Source: Nitrospirota bacterium
GTDB taxonomy: Bacteria; Nitrospirota; Nitrospiria; JACQBW01
Reading direction: 5' to 3'
Length of the DNA stretch: 55,233 bases
Assembly: GCA_016178585.1 (NCBI GenBank)
Contig: JACOTA010000070.1
Coordinates: 1 to 55,233 of the forward strand
Part shown: piece after piece, positions 34,623 to 43,726 of the stretch
Layout: every line of letters begins with the position of its first letter
Position numbering within the stretch: position 1 is the stretch's first letter
Program-made: the position numbers and the translations under genes
The notes under the pieces: model-generated
What the model was told of the DNA's origin: nothing
What the model saw: only the letters and a program-made list of their open reading frames with translations
The model's database searches: none

Positions 34623-35471
34623 TTAGAATTGGTAATTAGCCCGCAGGACAACCGGGGTCCCGAATCCGGAAATGGAGTCGTAAGGCCGTCCGCTGCCGGA
34701 AAGAGAAGCATAGCTCAAGATCATTCCATCTACCGTGACCTTGCTGTTCGGATTGAGTCTGGCCCCCAAACCAATCACGATTGCGGAAGCCGAATTTCCA
34801 TTGGATAGTTTATTCGGATTATTGTTCGTGTCAAATCCAAGTTCCCCGACGAAGGTCAGTTTAGGGATAAGGGGAAGAAGAATGGCGCCGTTTAATTTAA
34901 AATCGGTGGTCGACTGATTATTGCTGACTGTCCCGGTATCGGAGTAGTCAGAGTCAATCGTCAGCTCTCCATTTAAATTGACGATGAGGCTCTTGAGGTC
35001 CTGGGAAAAGGCATATCCGAGGGTTAAATCAACGTCTCCCGTTTTTGTTTGAGGAGGATTTGCCGAGGGAGAGACACGATTAAAATTCACCCTTCCATAT
35101 CCCGCACCGGGACCCAGCACGAGTTTATAGCCGAGGCTTCCGGTGGAACGGATTTTTTCGGTTCCGTATCCCCCTCCGACGCGGAGTTCGCCTCCCCAGA
35201 TCCCCATATTAATTTGGACGGTGGGAATGTAGGCCTGGGTGCCGCCTGGCTGATAGTAGCCCGTTCCATCCAGGGCCGTCAGGTCGACATTGACGTCATC
35301 TTCTTTAATCACTCCGCCCATCTCCTGGGTAATGGTGCGGGTGGGACCGTTCATAGAGGTCATATTACCGCTTGAGGCGCGTTTTGCCGTCGTTGCGGCA
35401 AAAACGGAATAGGCGGTAAAGGTAAGCGATACGAAAAATATGAACAGAAACATGATGCTTGATTTTTTCAT
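34623..35471 (-). CDS. Outer-membrane beta-barrel protein, family with paralogue at 53106
   Basis: 282 residues with a signal peptide (about 1-26, ending VFA) and a barrel-like remainder of alternating residues ending RANYQF, a C-terminal aromatic. After the signal comes RTITQEMGGVIKEDDVNVDL, which matches RALVQELGSVIGADEINVDL in the gene at 53106. I do not recognise the family in known annotation. Its promoter (35523-35550) lies next to MITE copy 2. Function unknown; a pore or structural surface protein is possible. Confidence 0.8.
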   Translation of the reverse strand: MKKSSIMFLFIFFVSLTFTAYSVFAATTAKRASSGNMTSMNGPTRTITQEMGGVIKEDDVNVDLTALDGTGYYQPGGTQAYIPTVQINMGIWGGELRVGGGYGTEKIRSTGSLGYKLVLGPGAGYGRVNFNRVSPSANPPQTKTGDVDLTLGYAFSQDLKSLIVNLNGELTIDSDYSDTGTVSNNQSTTDFKLNGAILLPLIPKLTFVGELGFDTNNNPNKLSNGNSASAIVIGLGARLNPNSKVTVDGMILSYASLSGSGRPYDSISGFGTPVVLRANYQF

Positions 35472-35522
35472 TCCAAAATCCCCTTATTGTTATTAATGAA
35501 TGGTTTGTCTAAAACGGTTTTT

Positions 35523-35550
35523 ACGATACCATAGTATTTTGTTTTGTCAA
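35523..35550 (-). promoter_or_regulatory. Promoter of the beta-barrel gene with AT-rich palindrome
   Basis: Read on the minus strand, TTGACA (35550-35545) and TATCGT (35528-35523) are 16 bases apart. A palindrome centred at 35547 (GTTTTG-T-CAAAAC, extended with ATTTT/AAAAT) overlaps the -35 and is a candidate operator. Confidence 0.55.
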
Positions 35551-35569
35551 AACAAAAATGTCTTGTTTT

Positions 35570-35747
35570 GTAATCCTTCAGTGAACGGTGGCATTGACGA
35601 AAGCGCCTGGTATGCCATGAATGGAGACTTCGATGAATTTTGTTTATCCCACCTTCTTAATATAAAGATATAGAGATGAGGATAAATTCATCGGCGTTGG
35701 AAGAAATGGCGTTCCAGGCGCTTGAGAACCGTTGACTGAAGGATTAC
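35570..35747. mobile_element. MITE-like palindromic element, copy 2 (178 bp)
   Basis: Very similar to copy 1 along its whole length, in the same orientation on the plus strand. Ends are GTAATCCTTCAGT and ACTGAAGGATTAC, a perfect 13-bp inverted pair. The flanking 8-mers (CTTGTTTT and CTTTATCT) match at only 5 of 8 positions, so the duplication is decayed or absent. It lies in the 476-bp gap upstream of the beta-barrel gene; the remainder of that gap holds the promoter, a 14-bp tandem repeat and a GC-rich repeat. Confidence 0.85.
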
Positions 35748-35751
35748 CTTT

Positions 35752-35779
35752 ATCTTAAAGAGGAGATCTTAAAGAGGAG
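35752..35779. repeat. Two tandem copies of a 14-bp unit
   Basis: ATCTTAAAGAGGAG occurs twice head to tail immediately after MITE copy 2. The cause is unclear; it may be slippage or part of an old insertion scar. Confidence 0.8.
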
Positions 35780-35859
35780 ATTGCATTTGAATACGGTATT
35801 CTTTATACTAAACATTATTAGGTTTAATCAAAAATCATGAACGCCTTTAAACTAAAAGA

Positions 35860-35933
35860 GTGAAGCAACCGGCTTGGCCGGTGCGGAACGCGGGGTTCGG
35901 GGGCAATGGGAGCGAAGCGAGCAGGCCCCTGAA
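35860..35933 (+). repeat. GTGAAGC intergenic repeat, copy R1
   Basis: Starts GTGAAGCAACCGGC, with hairpin ACCGGC-TTG-GCCGGT, then AACGCGGGGTTCGGGGGC and the closing GCCCCTGAA. The TTC-GGGGGC and GCCCCTGAA parts can pair to close an outer stem. Same architecture at 40416, 40500, 44726 and, degenerate, 50157. It ends 15 bases before the next ATG. Confidence 0.8.
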
Positions 35934-35947
35934 TTGATCGAATCGCC

Positions 35948-36247
35948 ATGACTGAAAATAAATTTGAAATTCAGTGCCCCTGTTGTCAGGCGAGGCTTAT
36001 CATTGACGGTGCGTCAGGGACGGTCCTATGGCACGAGGCCAGGAAAAGCGAAAAGACCCTGCCGACCATGAGTGATATGATCAGGAATCTCGACCTGCAG
36101 AAGAAAGCCGTTGAAGAAAAAATTCAAAATGAAAGCAAGGCCTTAAAAGACCGATCGAGGATTTTAGAAGAGAAGTTCAAAGAGTCGATGAAGCGTCTGG
36201 ATAAGAATGAAGATTTAAAACCAGTTCGTCCGATCGATCTTGATTGA
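35948..36247 (+). CDS. Small protein with CPxC zinc site and coiled coil
   Basis: 99 residues. IQCPCCQARLIID near the N-terminus is a CxxC-type zinc-ribbon half site, followed by a short beta region (GTVLWHE) and a coiled coil (about 48-88). Such short proteins are widespread as hypothetical genes in this kind of genome; I cannot assign a function. It is followed by a repeat and a pterin-dehydratase-like gene. Confidence 0.7.
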   Translation: MTENKFEIQCPCCQARLIIDGASGTVLWHEARKSEKTLPTMSDMIRNLDLQKKAVEEKIQNESKALKDRSRILEEKFKESMKRLDKNEDLKPVRPIDLD

Positions 36248-36252
36248 TTTCT

Positions 36253-36395
36253 AGGAGCGGGCCGCCGGCTCGCCGCAAGCCGGCGGGTATCCACCCAGCG
36301 AGCGGAAGCGAGCGTGGAGCATCCGAGCTGGCTTTGGGAGCGGTTCCACAGCGGACAGATGCCCTTAATCAAGGGGGCGACGCGAGCCCCTCAGA
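36253..36395. repeat. GC-rich repeat cluster, copy R6
   Basis: Contains GCCGGC ... GCCGGC, AGCGAGCGGAAGCGAGCG and GGGGGC-GACGCGA-GCCCCT hairpins, the last module also present at 40587. It stays open in one frame, which extends the next gene artificially upstream; I treat it as non-coding. Confidence 0.65.
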
Positions 36396-36408
36396 TAGGA
36401 GGATTTCA

Positions 36409-37008
36409 GTGAAAATACCGGAACAGAAGGTGAAAAATATGGAAGGGCTCGAATCCTGGAATTTAATTGATGACGGATTCCGAAAACAGTTTTTTAAGGG
36501 GTCTTATCGGGCCGCGGTTGCTTTTATGAACAAAATCGGGCGTTCATCTAAAGAAGGGTTTCCTCCCGATTTAGTGATCGATAAGGATGGCCTCTGGGTT
36601 ATTTTTCACGCTGAAGGGGACGCGATTTCTCCGGCCCAAAGAGAGATCGCCGCGAAAATTGACCGGGCCTACGAGGAGATCATCTTTGAACAGGATCCGC
36701 CTCTAAGTCAGGAAGAAATCGACGAATTAAAACCCGGACTTTCAGCGTGGAATTTTTCACATCGGGCCCTTCAACGAATTATAAAGATTGATTCTTTTAA
36801 GACGGCGGTTGAGTTTGCAAACCGCGTTGCCGCTGTCGGGATCGGCGCCGGGCATCTTCCTGATCTGGTGATCACCAGAGAAAGCGTGATGATTGTTATT
36901 ACCAGCCGCTTATCCAGCGGAGTGACCGTCTCGGACATTAACCTGGCAAGACAGGTTTCAGAGGTGGTTGAGAAGTTTGATCAGGGCCAGGGAATTCGGA
37001 ACCGCTAA
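36409..37008 (+). CDS. Tandem pterin-4a-carbinolamine dehydratase-like protein
   Basis: 199 residues from GTG 36409, chosen for AGGAGG at 36397-36402; the frame upstream is repeat DNA. Two PCD-like folds are joined: about 15-95 (FRKQFFKGSYRAAVAFMNKI, PPDLVI, AQREIAAKIDRAYEEI) and about 110-195 (LQRIIKIDSFKTAVEFANRV, LPDLVI, VSDINLARQVSEVVEKF). The catalytic HHPD-type histidines are not kept: the sites read GFPPDL and GHLPDL. It may be a structural or regulatory dimer in one chain rather than a dehydratase. Confidence 0.7.
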   Translation: MKIPEQKVKNMEGLESWNLIDDGFRKQFFKGSYRAAVAFMNKIGRSSKEGFPPDLVIDKDGLWVIFHAEGDAISPAQREIAAKIDRAYEEIIFEQDPPLSQEEIDELKPGLSAWNFSHRALQRIIKIDSFKTAVEFANRVAAVGIGAGHLPDLVITRESVMIVITSRLSSGVTVSDINLARQVSEVVEKFDQGQGIRNR

Positions 37009-37011
37009 AGG

Positions 37012-37638
37012 ATGTTTTTTTTTCGTCATTTTAAAAGTTCAAGGACCCATCTTTTAGGATGGTCAGCGCTCGTTCTTTTTATCGGACTGCCGGCATGTGA
37101 GAAACATCCTTCCGCTGAAAATATTACTTCCTCTTCTTCTCCAGACTTTCCAAACTCTTCCGATTCAGACGGCGCAATTTCGGAACCCAATCATCCCGGG
37201 ACCGGAGTCATGGGACAAATTAATGTTTATAAAGACCGGCTGAAAGAAAATCCCAAAGACCTTGAAGCTCTTATTTTTCTTGGGAATTCTAATTTTGATA
37301 TTAAACGGTTTGAAAAAGCAAAGGCCCTCTATCTTCAGGCCCTTTCCATTGATCCGAAAAATCCGTCTGTCCGGACCGACCTTGCGACCTGCTTTAGAAA
37401 CCTGAAACAACCTGATCAGGCCGTGGCGGAGCTTCGGACTGTTCTTGCCTTGACTCCAGGACATCCTCCCGCGCTCTTTAACCTCGGGGTGATTTTATTG
37501 AATGATTCGGGGGACAAGGAGGGAGCGATTGAGGCGTGGCAGCAACTCCTTGAAACTCATCCGAAACATGAACTGGCCAGGGGGTTGGCGGAAAAAATCA
37601 ATCAACTCAAGTCGACGGGAGCCCTGTCAGAAAAATGA
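37012..37638 (+). CDS. TPR protein, probably membrane-anchored or lipoprotein
   Basis: 208 residues. A hydrophobic N-terminal segment ends in GLPAC, a possible lipobox though Pro at -2 is unusual. After a Ser/Pro-rich linker, about 75-195 are three or more TPR units (DLEALIFLGNSNFDIKRFEKA, NPSVRTDLATCFRNLKQPDQA, HPPALFNLGVILLND). Likely a periplasmic scaffold. It starts 3 bases after the previous stop and overlaps the next gene by four bases. Confidence 0.75.
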   Translation: MFFFRHFKSSRTHLLGWSALVLFIGLPACEKHPSAENITSSSSPDFPNSSDSDGAISEPNHPGTGVMGQINVYKDRLKENPKDLEALIFLGNSNFDIKRFEKAKALYLQALSIDPKNPSVRTDLATCFRNLKQPDQAVAELRTVLALTPGHPPALFNLGVILLNDSGDKEGAIEAWQQLLETHPKHELARGLAEKINQLKSTGALSEK

Positions 37639-37883
37639 GATTGATATTGGTCCTTGGATGGATTTTCGTTTTTGTTTTTATCTTAATGACGTTTTTTCTC
37701 TCGCTTTTTAAAAGAAAGTTTCCAAAAGATGCGATTGAAAAAGGGTCTGATATGGTTTTAGACGAGGTGTGCCGGGTGTATGTTCCGAAAGAGCGGGCTA
37801 AATTCCTGAAATTTAAAGGGCGAGACCGGTACTTTTGCAGTCGAGCGTGTGAAGAGAAGTTTTTAGCCCAGGCCGGGAAATGA
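37635..37883 (+). CDS. Small membrane-anchored TRASH/YHS-like metal-binding protein
   Basis: 82 residues. One N-terminal membrane helix (about 3-25), then DEVCRVYVPKERA and YFCSRACEEKF, which matches the TRASH/YHS pattern of a cysteine followed by C-x3-C. Such proteins bind metals or act in metal trafficking; the metal here is unknown. ATGA overlap with the TPR gene. Confidence 0.75.
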   Translation: MRLILVLGWIFVFVFILMTFFLSLFKRKFPKDAIEKGSDMVLDEVCRVYVPKERAKFLKFKGRDRYFCSRACEEKFLAQAGK

Positions 37884-37886
37884 TCA

Positions 37887-39164
37887 ATGCCGCTTTCTAA
37901 TCTAAAGCATCTTATCGAGGAATATGAGACCTGTATCCGCTGCGGAGCCTGTCTTGCGGTTTGTCCGACCTTTGACGCAGAGTTAATTGAGTCTTACGGC
38001 CCCCGCGGGAGGGTCCAGTTGGCCGGCCGTTTTATTCTAAATCAAATGGAGGTGACCCCCGGATTTACCGACAAGATGACCTCCTGCATTGATTGCAAAG
38101 CGTGTGTCGCCGCCTGCCCCAGAGGCGTTGAACTCGACACCCTTTTCAATGCGGCAAAGGAAAAGGTCGCCTTTTTTAAGGGAATGGGATTTTTCAATCG
38201 ATGGATTGCAACGGGAGTTCATTGGGGATGGCCCCTCTATCCGGTCTTAAAAGTTTTGGATTTTTTAAGAAGAGTTTTTTATGAGCGTATTTCCGCCGGG
38301 TCTTTTATGGGTAAATGGCTCCCTTTCGTACGAAACGGAAAAAAACGTCATCTCCCTCCAATTGCGCCGGTTCCCTTTTATCGTTGGTTTAAAAAACAAT
38401 TGAAATCTGCCCCGGTCAAAAGGCGGATCGTCTTTTTCCCGGGATGTGTGATTAATTTTTCAGATACTGAAATCGGCAAATCGACCGTGGATGTTTTACG
38501 CCATTACGGGATTGAAACCATTCTTCCTCCGGCCCAGCTTTGTTGCGGAATTCCGCTGATTTCGATGGGAGAAACGGAAACCGCAAAAAAACTGGCTTTG
38601 AAGAATATCGAAATGCTTGAAAACCTGGAAGTCGAAGCCATGATTACCGCATGCGCTTCCTGTGCGTATACTTTTAAAAAAGAATATCCGAAACTTTTGG
38701 GGGATGACCATGAAAAAACCGGTCGCTTTGGTGAAAAAGTTTGGGATATCCATGAATACCTTGAACAGAGAGTCAATTACAAAGAAGGGCTGGGGGTTCT
38801 GTCCCGTTTGGTCACGTTTCATGATCCCTGTCATTTAAAAAGAGGGTTGGGGATTTCTGAACCCCCTAGAAACATTTTGCAGGCAATCCCGGGAATACAA
38901 TTTAAAGAGATGGCGGACGCGGACCGCTGCTGTGGATTCGGGGGGATTTTCTCTTTGAAACATTATGATCTTTCGATGAAAGTGGCGGAAGAAAAGGTCA
39001 CGCGAATCGATGAAAGCGGAGCGGAAATGGTGGCGACGGGATGTCCGGGCTGCTCATCTCACATTGGGGACGCGTTGTCACAGGCGGGAAAACGAATTGA
39101 GGTCAAACATACGGTGCAGATTCTGGCGGAATCCATCCGGAATATTAAAATGAAAGGGGTTTAA
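37887..39164 (+). CDS. GlcF/LutA-like iron-sulfur oxidoreductase subunit
   Basis: 425 residues. Two [4Fe-4S] ferredoxin motifs ([24 protein letters not shown]) are followed by two CCG domains (PGC ... CCG and HDPCHLKRG ... RCCGFGG ... CPGC). This is the plan of glycolate oxidase GlcF and related lactate or heterodisulfide-type subunits. The flavin partner (GlcD type) is not present in the window, so the substrate is open. It ends one base before the transaldolase ATG. Confidence 0.85.
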   Translation: MPLSNLKHLIEEYETCIRCGACLAVCPTFDAELIESYGPRGRVQLAGRFILNQMEVTPGFTDKMTSCIDCKACVAACPRGVELDTLFNAAKEKVAFFKGMGFFNRWIATGVHWGWPLYPVLKVLDFLRRVFYERISAGSFMGKWLPFVRNGKKRHLPPIAPVPFYRWFKKQLKSAPVKRRIVFFPGCVINFSDTEIGKSTVDVLRHYGIETILPPAQLCCGIPLISMGETETAKKLALKNIEMLENLEVEAMITACASCAYTFKKEYPKLLGDDHEKTGRFGEKVWDIHEYLEQRVNYKEGLGVLSRLVTFHDPCHLKRGLGISEPPRNILQAIPGIQFKEMADADRCCGFGGIFSLKHYDLSMKVAEEKVTRIDESGAEMVATGCPGCSSHIGDALSQAGKRIEVKHTVQILAESIRNIKMKGV

Positions 39165-39165
39165 A

Positions 39166-39816
39166 ATGAAGTTTTTTATTGATTCGGCCAACGTGAAGGA
39201 AATCAGGGAGGCTAACGATTTAGGCGTAATCGACGGGGTAACGACAAATCCCTCGTTAGTTGCCAAAGAGGGAAGAAACCTGAAGGAAGTCATTCAGGAA
39301 ATTTGTTCCATCGTGGATGGTCCAATCAGCGCCGAAGTCGTCAGTCTCGATTCGGAGGAGATGGTGAAAGAGGGCCGTGGTCTGGCGAAGATCCACCCCA
39401 ACGTCGTTGTTAAAATTCCGATGACCCCGGACGGATTAAAGGCGATTAAAAAATTAAGTCAGGATGGGATTGCCGTCAATGTAACGCTTATTTTTTCTCC
39501 CATTCAGGCTCTTTTGGCCGCCAAGGCGGGAGCGGCGTACGTCAGCCCTTTTGTCGGGAGGTTGGACGATATCGGACATGTCGGGATGGATCTCATTCAG
39601 CAAATTGTGACGATCTTCAATAATTATGTTTACAGGACGGAAGTCCTGGTGGCCAGTGTGAGAAATCCCGTCCATATTATTGACGCGGCGATGATGGGAG
39701 CCCATGTGGCGACGATTCCCTATCAGGTGATCATGCAGTTAACGAAACATCCGCTGACGGACTCCGGTTTGAAAAAATTCCTGACGGACTGGGAAAAAAA
39801 CCCCCAAAAACAATAG
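39166..39816 (+). CDS. tal: Transaldolase, short TalC-type
   Basis: 216 residues, the short transaldolase/fructose-6-phosphate aldolase family. [16 protein letters not shown] and [13 protein letters not shown] form the N-terminal signature, and Lys83 in VVVKIPMT is the Schiff-base residue. It moves a dihydroxyacetone unit in the non-oxidative pentose phosphate pathway. rpiB follows after 144 bases. Confidence 0.93.
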   Translation: MKFFIDSANVKEIREANDLGVIDGVTTNPSLVAKEGRNLKEVIQEICSIVDGPISAEVVSLDSEEMVKEGRGLAKIHPNVVVKIPMTPDGLKAIKKLSQDGIAVNVTLIFSPIQALLAAKAGAAYVSPFVGRLDDIGHVGMDLIQQIVTIFNNYVYRTEVLVASVRNPVHIIDAAMMGAHVATIPYQVIMQLTKHPLTDSGLKKFLTDWEKNPQKQ

Positions 39817-39960
39817 CTGGAAACAGCGGGGGAGGTCATCCATTTGAAACCCGAAACCGTTTATTTGTCCGAATTGTTAACAGTTTTGGGCTTGACTCCT
39901 CAAACCCACATAAGCTACCATCCCGACTTAATTAAAAACGGGGTAGAGGTTCCGTAAGAG

Positions 39961-40419
39961 ATGAAAATTTCTAAGGTCATCATTGGATCAGATCACGCCG
40001 GGTTTGATTTTAAGCAGAGTGTCATCAATCAGTTAAAGGATCAAAAGGTTGAGGTGGAAGATGTCGGAACCCGCTCCAAAGAATCGTGTGATTATCCCGA
40101 TCCTGCGATGAAAGTCGCAGAGGCGGTTTCGGAGGGGAAAGCGGACCGGGGCGTCTTGATCTGCGGTTCCGGAATCGGCATGTCCATCGTCGCCAACAAA
40201 TTCCCCGGGGTCCGTGCGGCGCTCGTTCACGATGTAGAGACCGCCAAACTTAGCAGGCGGCATAATAACGCAAACGTCCTGATTCTTGGAGAAAGAGTGT
40301 TAAACCCTCAGCGAATTCCTGAAATTTTGTCAGCATGGCTCGACACCGAATTTGAGGGAGGGAGACATCAAAGGCGTTTGGACAAAATTGAAGCTTTAGA
40401 AAAAAAACTCTATAAGTGA
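39961..40419 (+). CDS. rpiB: Ribose 5-phosphate isomerase B
   Basis: 152 residues. IGSDHAGFDFK at the N-terminus, the active-site Cys in LICGSGIGMSI and the RRHNNANVLILGER segment are diagnostic of RpiB. It interconverts ribose- and ribulose-5-phosphate. A weak TTGACT sits at 39893-39898 upstream. Its TGA stop is the second triplet of repeat R2 (AAG-TGA-AGC). Confidence 0.95.
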   Translation: MKISKVIIGSDHAGFDFKQSVINQLKDQKVEVEDVGTRSKESCDYPDPAMKVAEAVSEGKADRGVLICGSGIGMSIVANKFPGVRAALVHDVETAKLSRRHNNANVLILGERVLNPQRIPEILSAWLDTEFEGGRHQRRLDKIEALEKKLYK

Positions 40420-40492
40420 AGCAACCGGCTTAGCCGGTGCGGAACGCGGGGTTCGGGGGCATTGCGAGTGAATTTCTTGAAGGCCCCTGAAT
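40416..40492 (+). repeat. GTGAAGC intergenic repeat, copy R2
   Basis: Hairpin ACCGGC-TTA-GCCGGT followed by CGGGGTTCGGGGGC and GGCCCCTGAA that close an outer stem. Its first bases GTGA include the rpiB stop codon. Confidence 0.8.
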
Positions 40493-40499
40493 ATAAAAA

Positions 40500-40604
40500 G
40501 TGAAGCAACCGGCTTAGCCGGTGCGGAACGCCCAGCGAGCAACGCGAGCGAGAGGGGGAGGCTCAATCCGGCTTTGCCGGTTGAGGGGGCGACGTGAGCC
40601 CCTA
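40500..40604 (+). repeat. GTGAAGC intergenic repeat, copy R3
   Basis: Same start (GTGAAGCAACCGGCTTAGCC) as R2, eight bases after it ends, then diverges into CAGCGAGCAACGCGAGCGAG, CAACCGGC-like hairpin CAATCCGGC/GCCGGTTG and GGGGGC-GACGTGA-GCCCC. The last module is shared with R6. It ends 35 bases before glyA. Confidence 0.75.
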
Positions 40605-40639
40605 TAAAAGATCCTCCTGAATATGAATGAGAGGTAATC

Positions 40640-41878
40640 ATGTCTTCATTAAAGCAGATCGACCCTGAAATCTTTCAGGCTATAGAATCCGAAAAGAAAC
40701 GGGAAAAAGAAAAAATTGTTTTAATTGCCTCGGAGAATTACGCAAGCAAAAGCGTGATGGAAGCCCAGGGGTCGGTTCTGACGAACAAATACGCGGAAGG
40801 ATATCCTGGAAGACGATACTACGGCGGCTGTGAATTTGTCGATATTGCCGAACAGCTTGCCATTAACCGTGCCAAAGAGATTTTTAAAGCGGAACATGTG
40901 AACGTTCAACCCCATTCCGGGTCACAGGCCAATATGGCGGTTTACTTTTCGGTCTTGAAACCAGGGGATACCATTTTAGGAATGAGCCTGGCTCATGGCG
41001 GACATTTGACGCACGGGAGTCCCGTGAGTTTTTCCGGAAATCTTTATAAAGTGTTTTCTTATGGTCTTGACAAAGAAACCGGGCTCATTAACTACAAAGA
41101 GGTTGAAGAGCTGGCCATGACCTACCGTCCTAAAATAATCATTGCCGGCGGGAGCGCATACTCCCGGGTGATTGATTTTAAACGCTTTAGAATGATCGCG
41201 GACAGCGTGGGCGCTCTTTTCCTTGTGGATATGGCCCACTTTGCCGGCCTCGTCGCGGCGGGAATCCACCCCAACCCGGTGGAATGGGCTGATTTTGTAA
41301 CCTCGACGACCCATAAGACTTTGAGGGGACCCAGAGGCGGCCTGATCTTATGTAAAGAACGGTTTGCGAAGGCGCTGGACAAGGCAATTTTTCCCGGTCT
41401 TCAGGGAGGGCCGCTCATGCATGTGATCGCGGCGAAAGCGGTTGCGTTTAAAGAGGCGATGACGAAAGAATTTAAGAATTATCAAAAGCAGGTCGTCGTG
41501 AATGCCAGGACGCTTGCCAGGGCGCTCGTCAATAAAGGTTATCCGGTCATCTCAGGGGGAACGGACACCCATTTGATGCTGGTTGATTTGAGGAGCCAAT
41601 CGTATTCTGGCAAGGATGCTGAGGCTGCGCTGGATGTGGCCGGGATTACCCTGAACAAGAACGCGATTCCTTATGATACCAAACCCCCTTCCATTACCAG
41701 CGGGGTCAGAATCGGAACGCCTTCGGTGACCACCCGGGGAATGAAAGCCGGCGAAATGAATCTGATCGCGGGGATGATCGACACGGTTCTGAGCAACCTG
41801 GACAGCCCTGAGGTTTTTGAAAGCGTGAAAAAAGACGTCAAAACCCTTTGCAGAAAATTTCCTCCTCCTTTTGTTTAA
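40640..41878 (+). CDS. glyA: Serine hydroxymethyltransferase
   Basis: 412 residues, typical bacterial length. PLP lysine is Lys226 in [30 protein letters not shown] and [13 protein letters not shown] form the N-terminal folate/PLP signature. It interconverts serine and glycine while charging tetrahydrofolate. AGAGG precedes the ATG. The APC permease gene follows after 14 bases. Confidence 0.97.
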   Translation: MSSLKQIDPEIFQAIESEKKREKEKIVLIASENYASKSVMEAQGSVLTNKYAEGYPGRRYYGGCEFVDIAEQLAINRAKEIFKAEHVNVQPHSGSQANMAVYFSVLKPGDTILGMSLAHGGHLTHGSPVSFSGNLYKVFSYGLDKETGLINYKEVEELAMTYRPKIIIAGGSAYSRVIDFKRFRMIADSVGALFLVDMAHFAGLVAAGIHPNPVEWADFVTSTTHKTLRGPRGGLILCKERFAKALDKAIFPGLQGGPLMHVIAAKAVAFKEAMTKEFKNYQKQVVVNARTLARALVNKGYPVISGGTDTHLMLVDLRSQSYSGKDAEAALDVAGITLNKNAIPYDTKPPSITSGVRIGTPSVTTRGMKAGEMNLIAGMIDTVLSNLDSPEVFESVKKDVKTLCRKFPPPFV

Positions 41879-41892
41879 GGATATCTTTCTAA

Positions 41893-43479
41893 ATGGATAA
41901 CTCCGTTTCAGCCTCGACCGCCAACGGTGAACCCAAGCAGGAGTTGCGCCGGAATGTGACCATCTGGGGCTCTTATATGTGGGGTTTTGCCGATGTAGGA
42001 GCAGACAGCTATGTTGCCCTGGGTTTGGTAATGGCCTATGTGCAGGGGGCAACGGGGCTCGCTTTTGCCCTGGCCGGGATCGTCTACATTTTTATCGGAT
42101 TGGCCTATACAGAGCTTGCGTCAGCATATCCGGTGTCCGGAGGAGGCCCTTATTATTGCTTAAGAGGCCTGGGGGATTTCTGGGGGTTTATCGCCGGTTC
42201 GGCGTTGATGCTCGATTATACGATTGATATTGCTCTCTTCGCGGTTGCCAGCGCGGGATATATTAATTTTTTCCTTCCTTCAATGATTGGCCATTCGATC
42301 GAGTATTTTGCGATGGACCTCGGTCCTTTTCACCATGTGAATCCCCTGTGGTGTATAGAATCTCTTGTCATTATCGGGCTTCTCATTGCATTAAATATTA
42401 AAGGCGTCAGAGAATCCTCCTTATTAAATGAGGTTTTGGGAGGGGTGACCATTGCCATGGAATCTCTTTTGGTTATCATTGGTTTTGTGTTTGCCTGGAA
42501 ACCTGATCTTCTGGTCGATCAATGGGTTCATCAATTTCCCTCTTTTCATAATTTTATGTATGGTTCTTCTCTGGCGATTATTTCTTTTGTCGGGCTGGAA
42601 TCGATTTCTCAGGCCGCTCAGGAAACACGCCGGCCGGCCACGATTATTCCACGGACGTCGATCACCCTCGTTTTTTCTGTTTTTATCTTTGCTTTATCGC
42701 TTTCGATTTTGGGGTTGGGCGTGCTCCCCTGGCAGGAATTCGCCAAACATTTGGACAATCCCGTCGCGGTGCTTGCGGGAGCTCTTCCGATTATCGGCCC
42801 GGTTGCCGGGATCCTCGCGGCCTTACTGGGCGCTATTATCCTTTTTATTTCATCGAATGCGGGAATTATGGGGGCCTCACGGCTGGCTTATTCCATGTCC
42901 CAATTCAAACTGATTTCAGGTTGGTTTGACGCTGTTCATCCCAGGTATTATACACCGGTCAGAACCATTTTTGTTTTTTCAATGGTCGCGGTAATACAGA
43001 CCTTTCTTTCCTTCCTCTCGCCAAGCGCCATGGATACCCTTGGAAATATGTATGCGTTTGGAGCGACGTTGGGCTATACCATGGTGTTCATCGCGATGAT
43101 TAAATTAAGATTTTCAGACCCCTACAGCCCGAGGCCCTATCGGATGCCCTTGAATTTGAAATGGAATTATAAGGGGAAGACCGTCTATATTCCGGTGCTC
43201 GCTTTTTTCGGGATGCTCGGGGTGGGTTCAATTTTATTTGAAGTGATTTTGACCCATGCCATAGGCAGGATTGCCGGACCGGCCTGGATTTTGCTTTGTT
43301 TTGGCTATTATGTCTGGTATCGAAAAAAAATGGGGCTTCCTGTCTTTAAGAGCGTTGAGCGGGATTGGGAAAAAGAACAGATCATGGTGTTAACTTCAGC
43401 CGAGGAATTTGAGCTGGTCGAAGAATATAAAAGCGCCCTGGCGGGAAGGGATAAGCTTTTGGGGGTTAAACCCAAATGA
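41893..43479 (+). CDS. APC-superfamily permease (amino acid or cation)
   Basis: 528 residues with about 12 hydrophobic segments. The unwound helix-1 motif YMWGFADVGADSYVALG and the SGGGPYYCLRGLG stretch are typical of APC transporters. The cytosolic C-terminal tail (about 475-528) is acidic and long. The substrate is unknown: amino acids are usual, but K+ transporters of the KimA type also belong here and the nearby TrkA-type genes make that possible. The next gene overlaps by four bases. Confidence 0.85.
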   Translation: MDNSVSASTANGEPKQELRRNVTIWGSYMWGFADVGADSYVALGLVMAYVQGATGLAFALAGIVYIFIGLAYTELASAYPVSGGGPYYCLRGLGDFWGFIAGSALMLDYTIDIALFAVASAGYINFFLPSMIGHSIEYFAMDLGPFHHVNPLWCIESLVIIGLLIALNIKGVRESSLLNEVLGGVTIAMESLLVIIGFVFAWKPDLLVDQWVHQFPSFHNFMYGSSLAIISFVGLESISQAAQETRRPATIIPRTSITLVFSVFIFALSLSILGLGVLPWQEFAKHLDNPVAVLAGALPIIGPVAGILAALLGAIILFISSNAGIMGASRLAYSMSQFKLISGWFDAVHPRYYTPVRTIFVFSMVAVIQTFLSFLSPSAMDTLGNMYAFGATLGYTMVFIAMIKLRFSDPYSPRPYRMPLNLKWNYKGKTVYIPVLAFFGMLGVGSILFEVILTHAIGRIAGPAWILLCFGYYVWYRKKMGLPVFKSVERDWEKEQIMVLTSAEEFELVEEYKSALAGRDKLLGVKPK

Positions 43480-43724
43480 AGAGAGTCGTCCTTTCGTTAT
43501 TTAAAGAGTGGAGGTGGGGGGATTATGTTCAACTTATTCACTCACTGGGCTTTGTCCTTTTTGGATTTTTAATCCTGGTTCGATTAAGAAAACAAGACGC
43601 ATCTCTTGGCTATGTGATCGGTTTATCCTTCCTTTCTTTCGGGTTATACCGTATCAAACTGTTTATCGATTATTTTCGGAAGGTTTATGGAGATTCGAAA
43701 AAGGAATTTTTAATTCGTCATTAG
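43476..43724 (+). CDS. Small two-helix membrane protein
   Basis: 82 residues with two hydrophobic stretches (about 18-37 and 45-62) and a basic C-terminus (FRKVYGDSKKEFLIRH). Unknown family. Overlaps the permease stop (ATGA) and is followed within 3 bases by the anchored USP, so it is probably a subunit or accessory of this transporter unit. Confidence 0.7.
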   Translation: MKRVVLSLFKEWRWGDYVQLIHSLGFVLFGFLILVRLRKQDASLGYVIGLSFLSFGLYRIKLFIDYFRKVYGDSKKEFLIRH

Positions 43725-43726
43725 TT

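Noticed and set aside
36244-36408. N-terminal extension of the PCD-like protein from an ATG at 36244
   Set aside because: It translates a GC-rich intergenic repeat; GTG 36409 has AGGAGG and gives the normal domain start.
43508-43726. Longer USP-like protein starting at 43508
   Set aside because: The extra region is another frame of the small two-helix membrane gene; ATG 43727 gives a membrane anchor plus USP domain.
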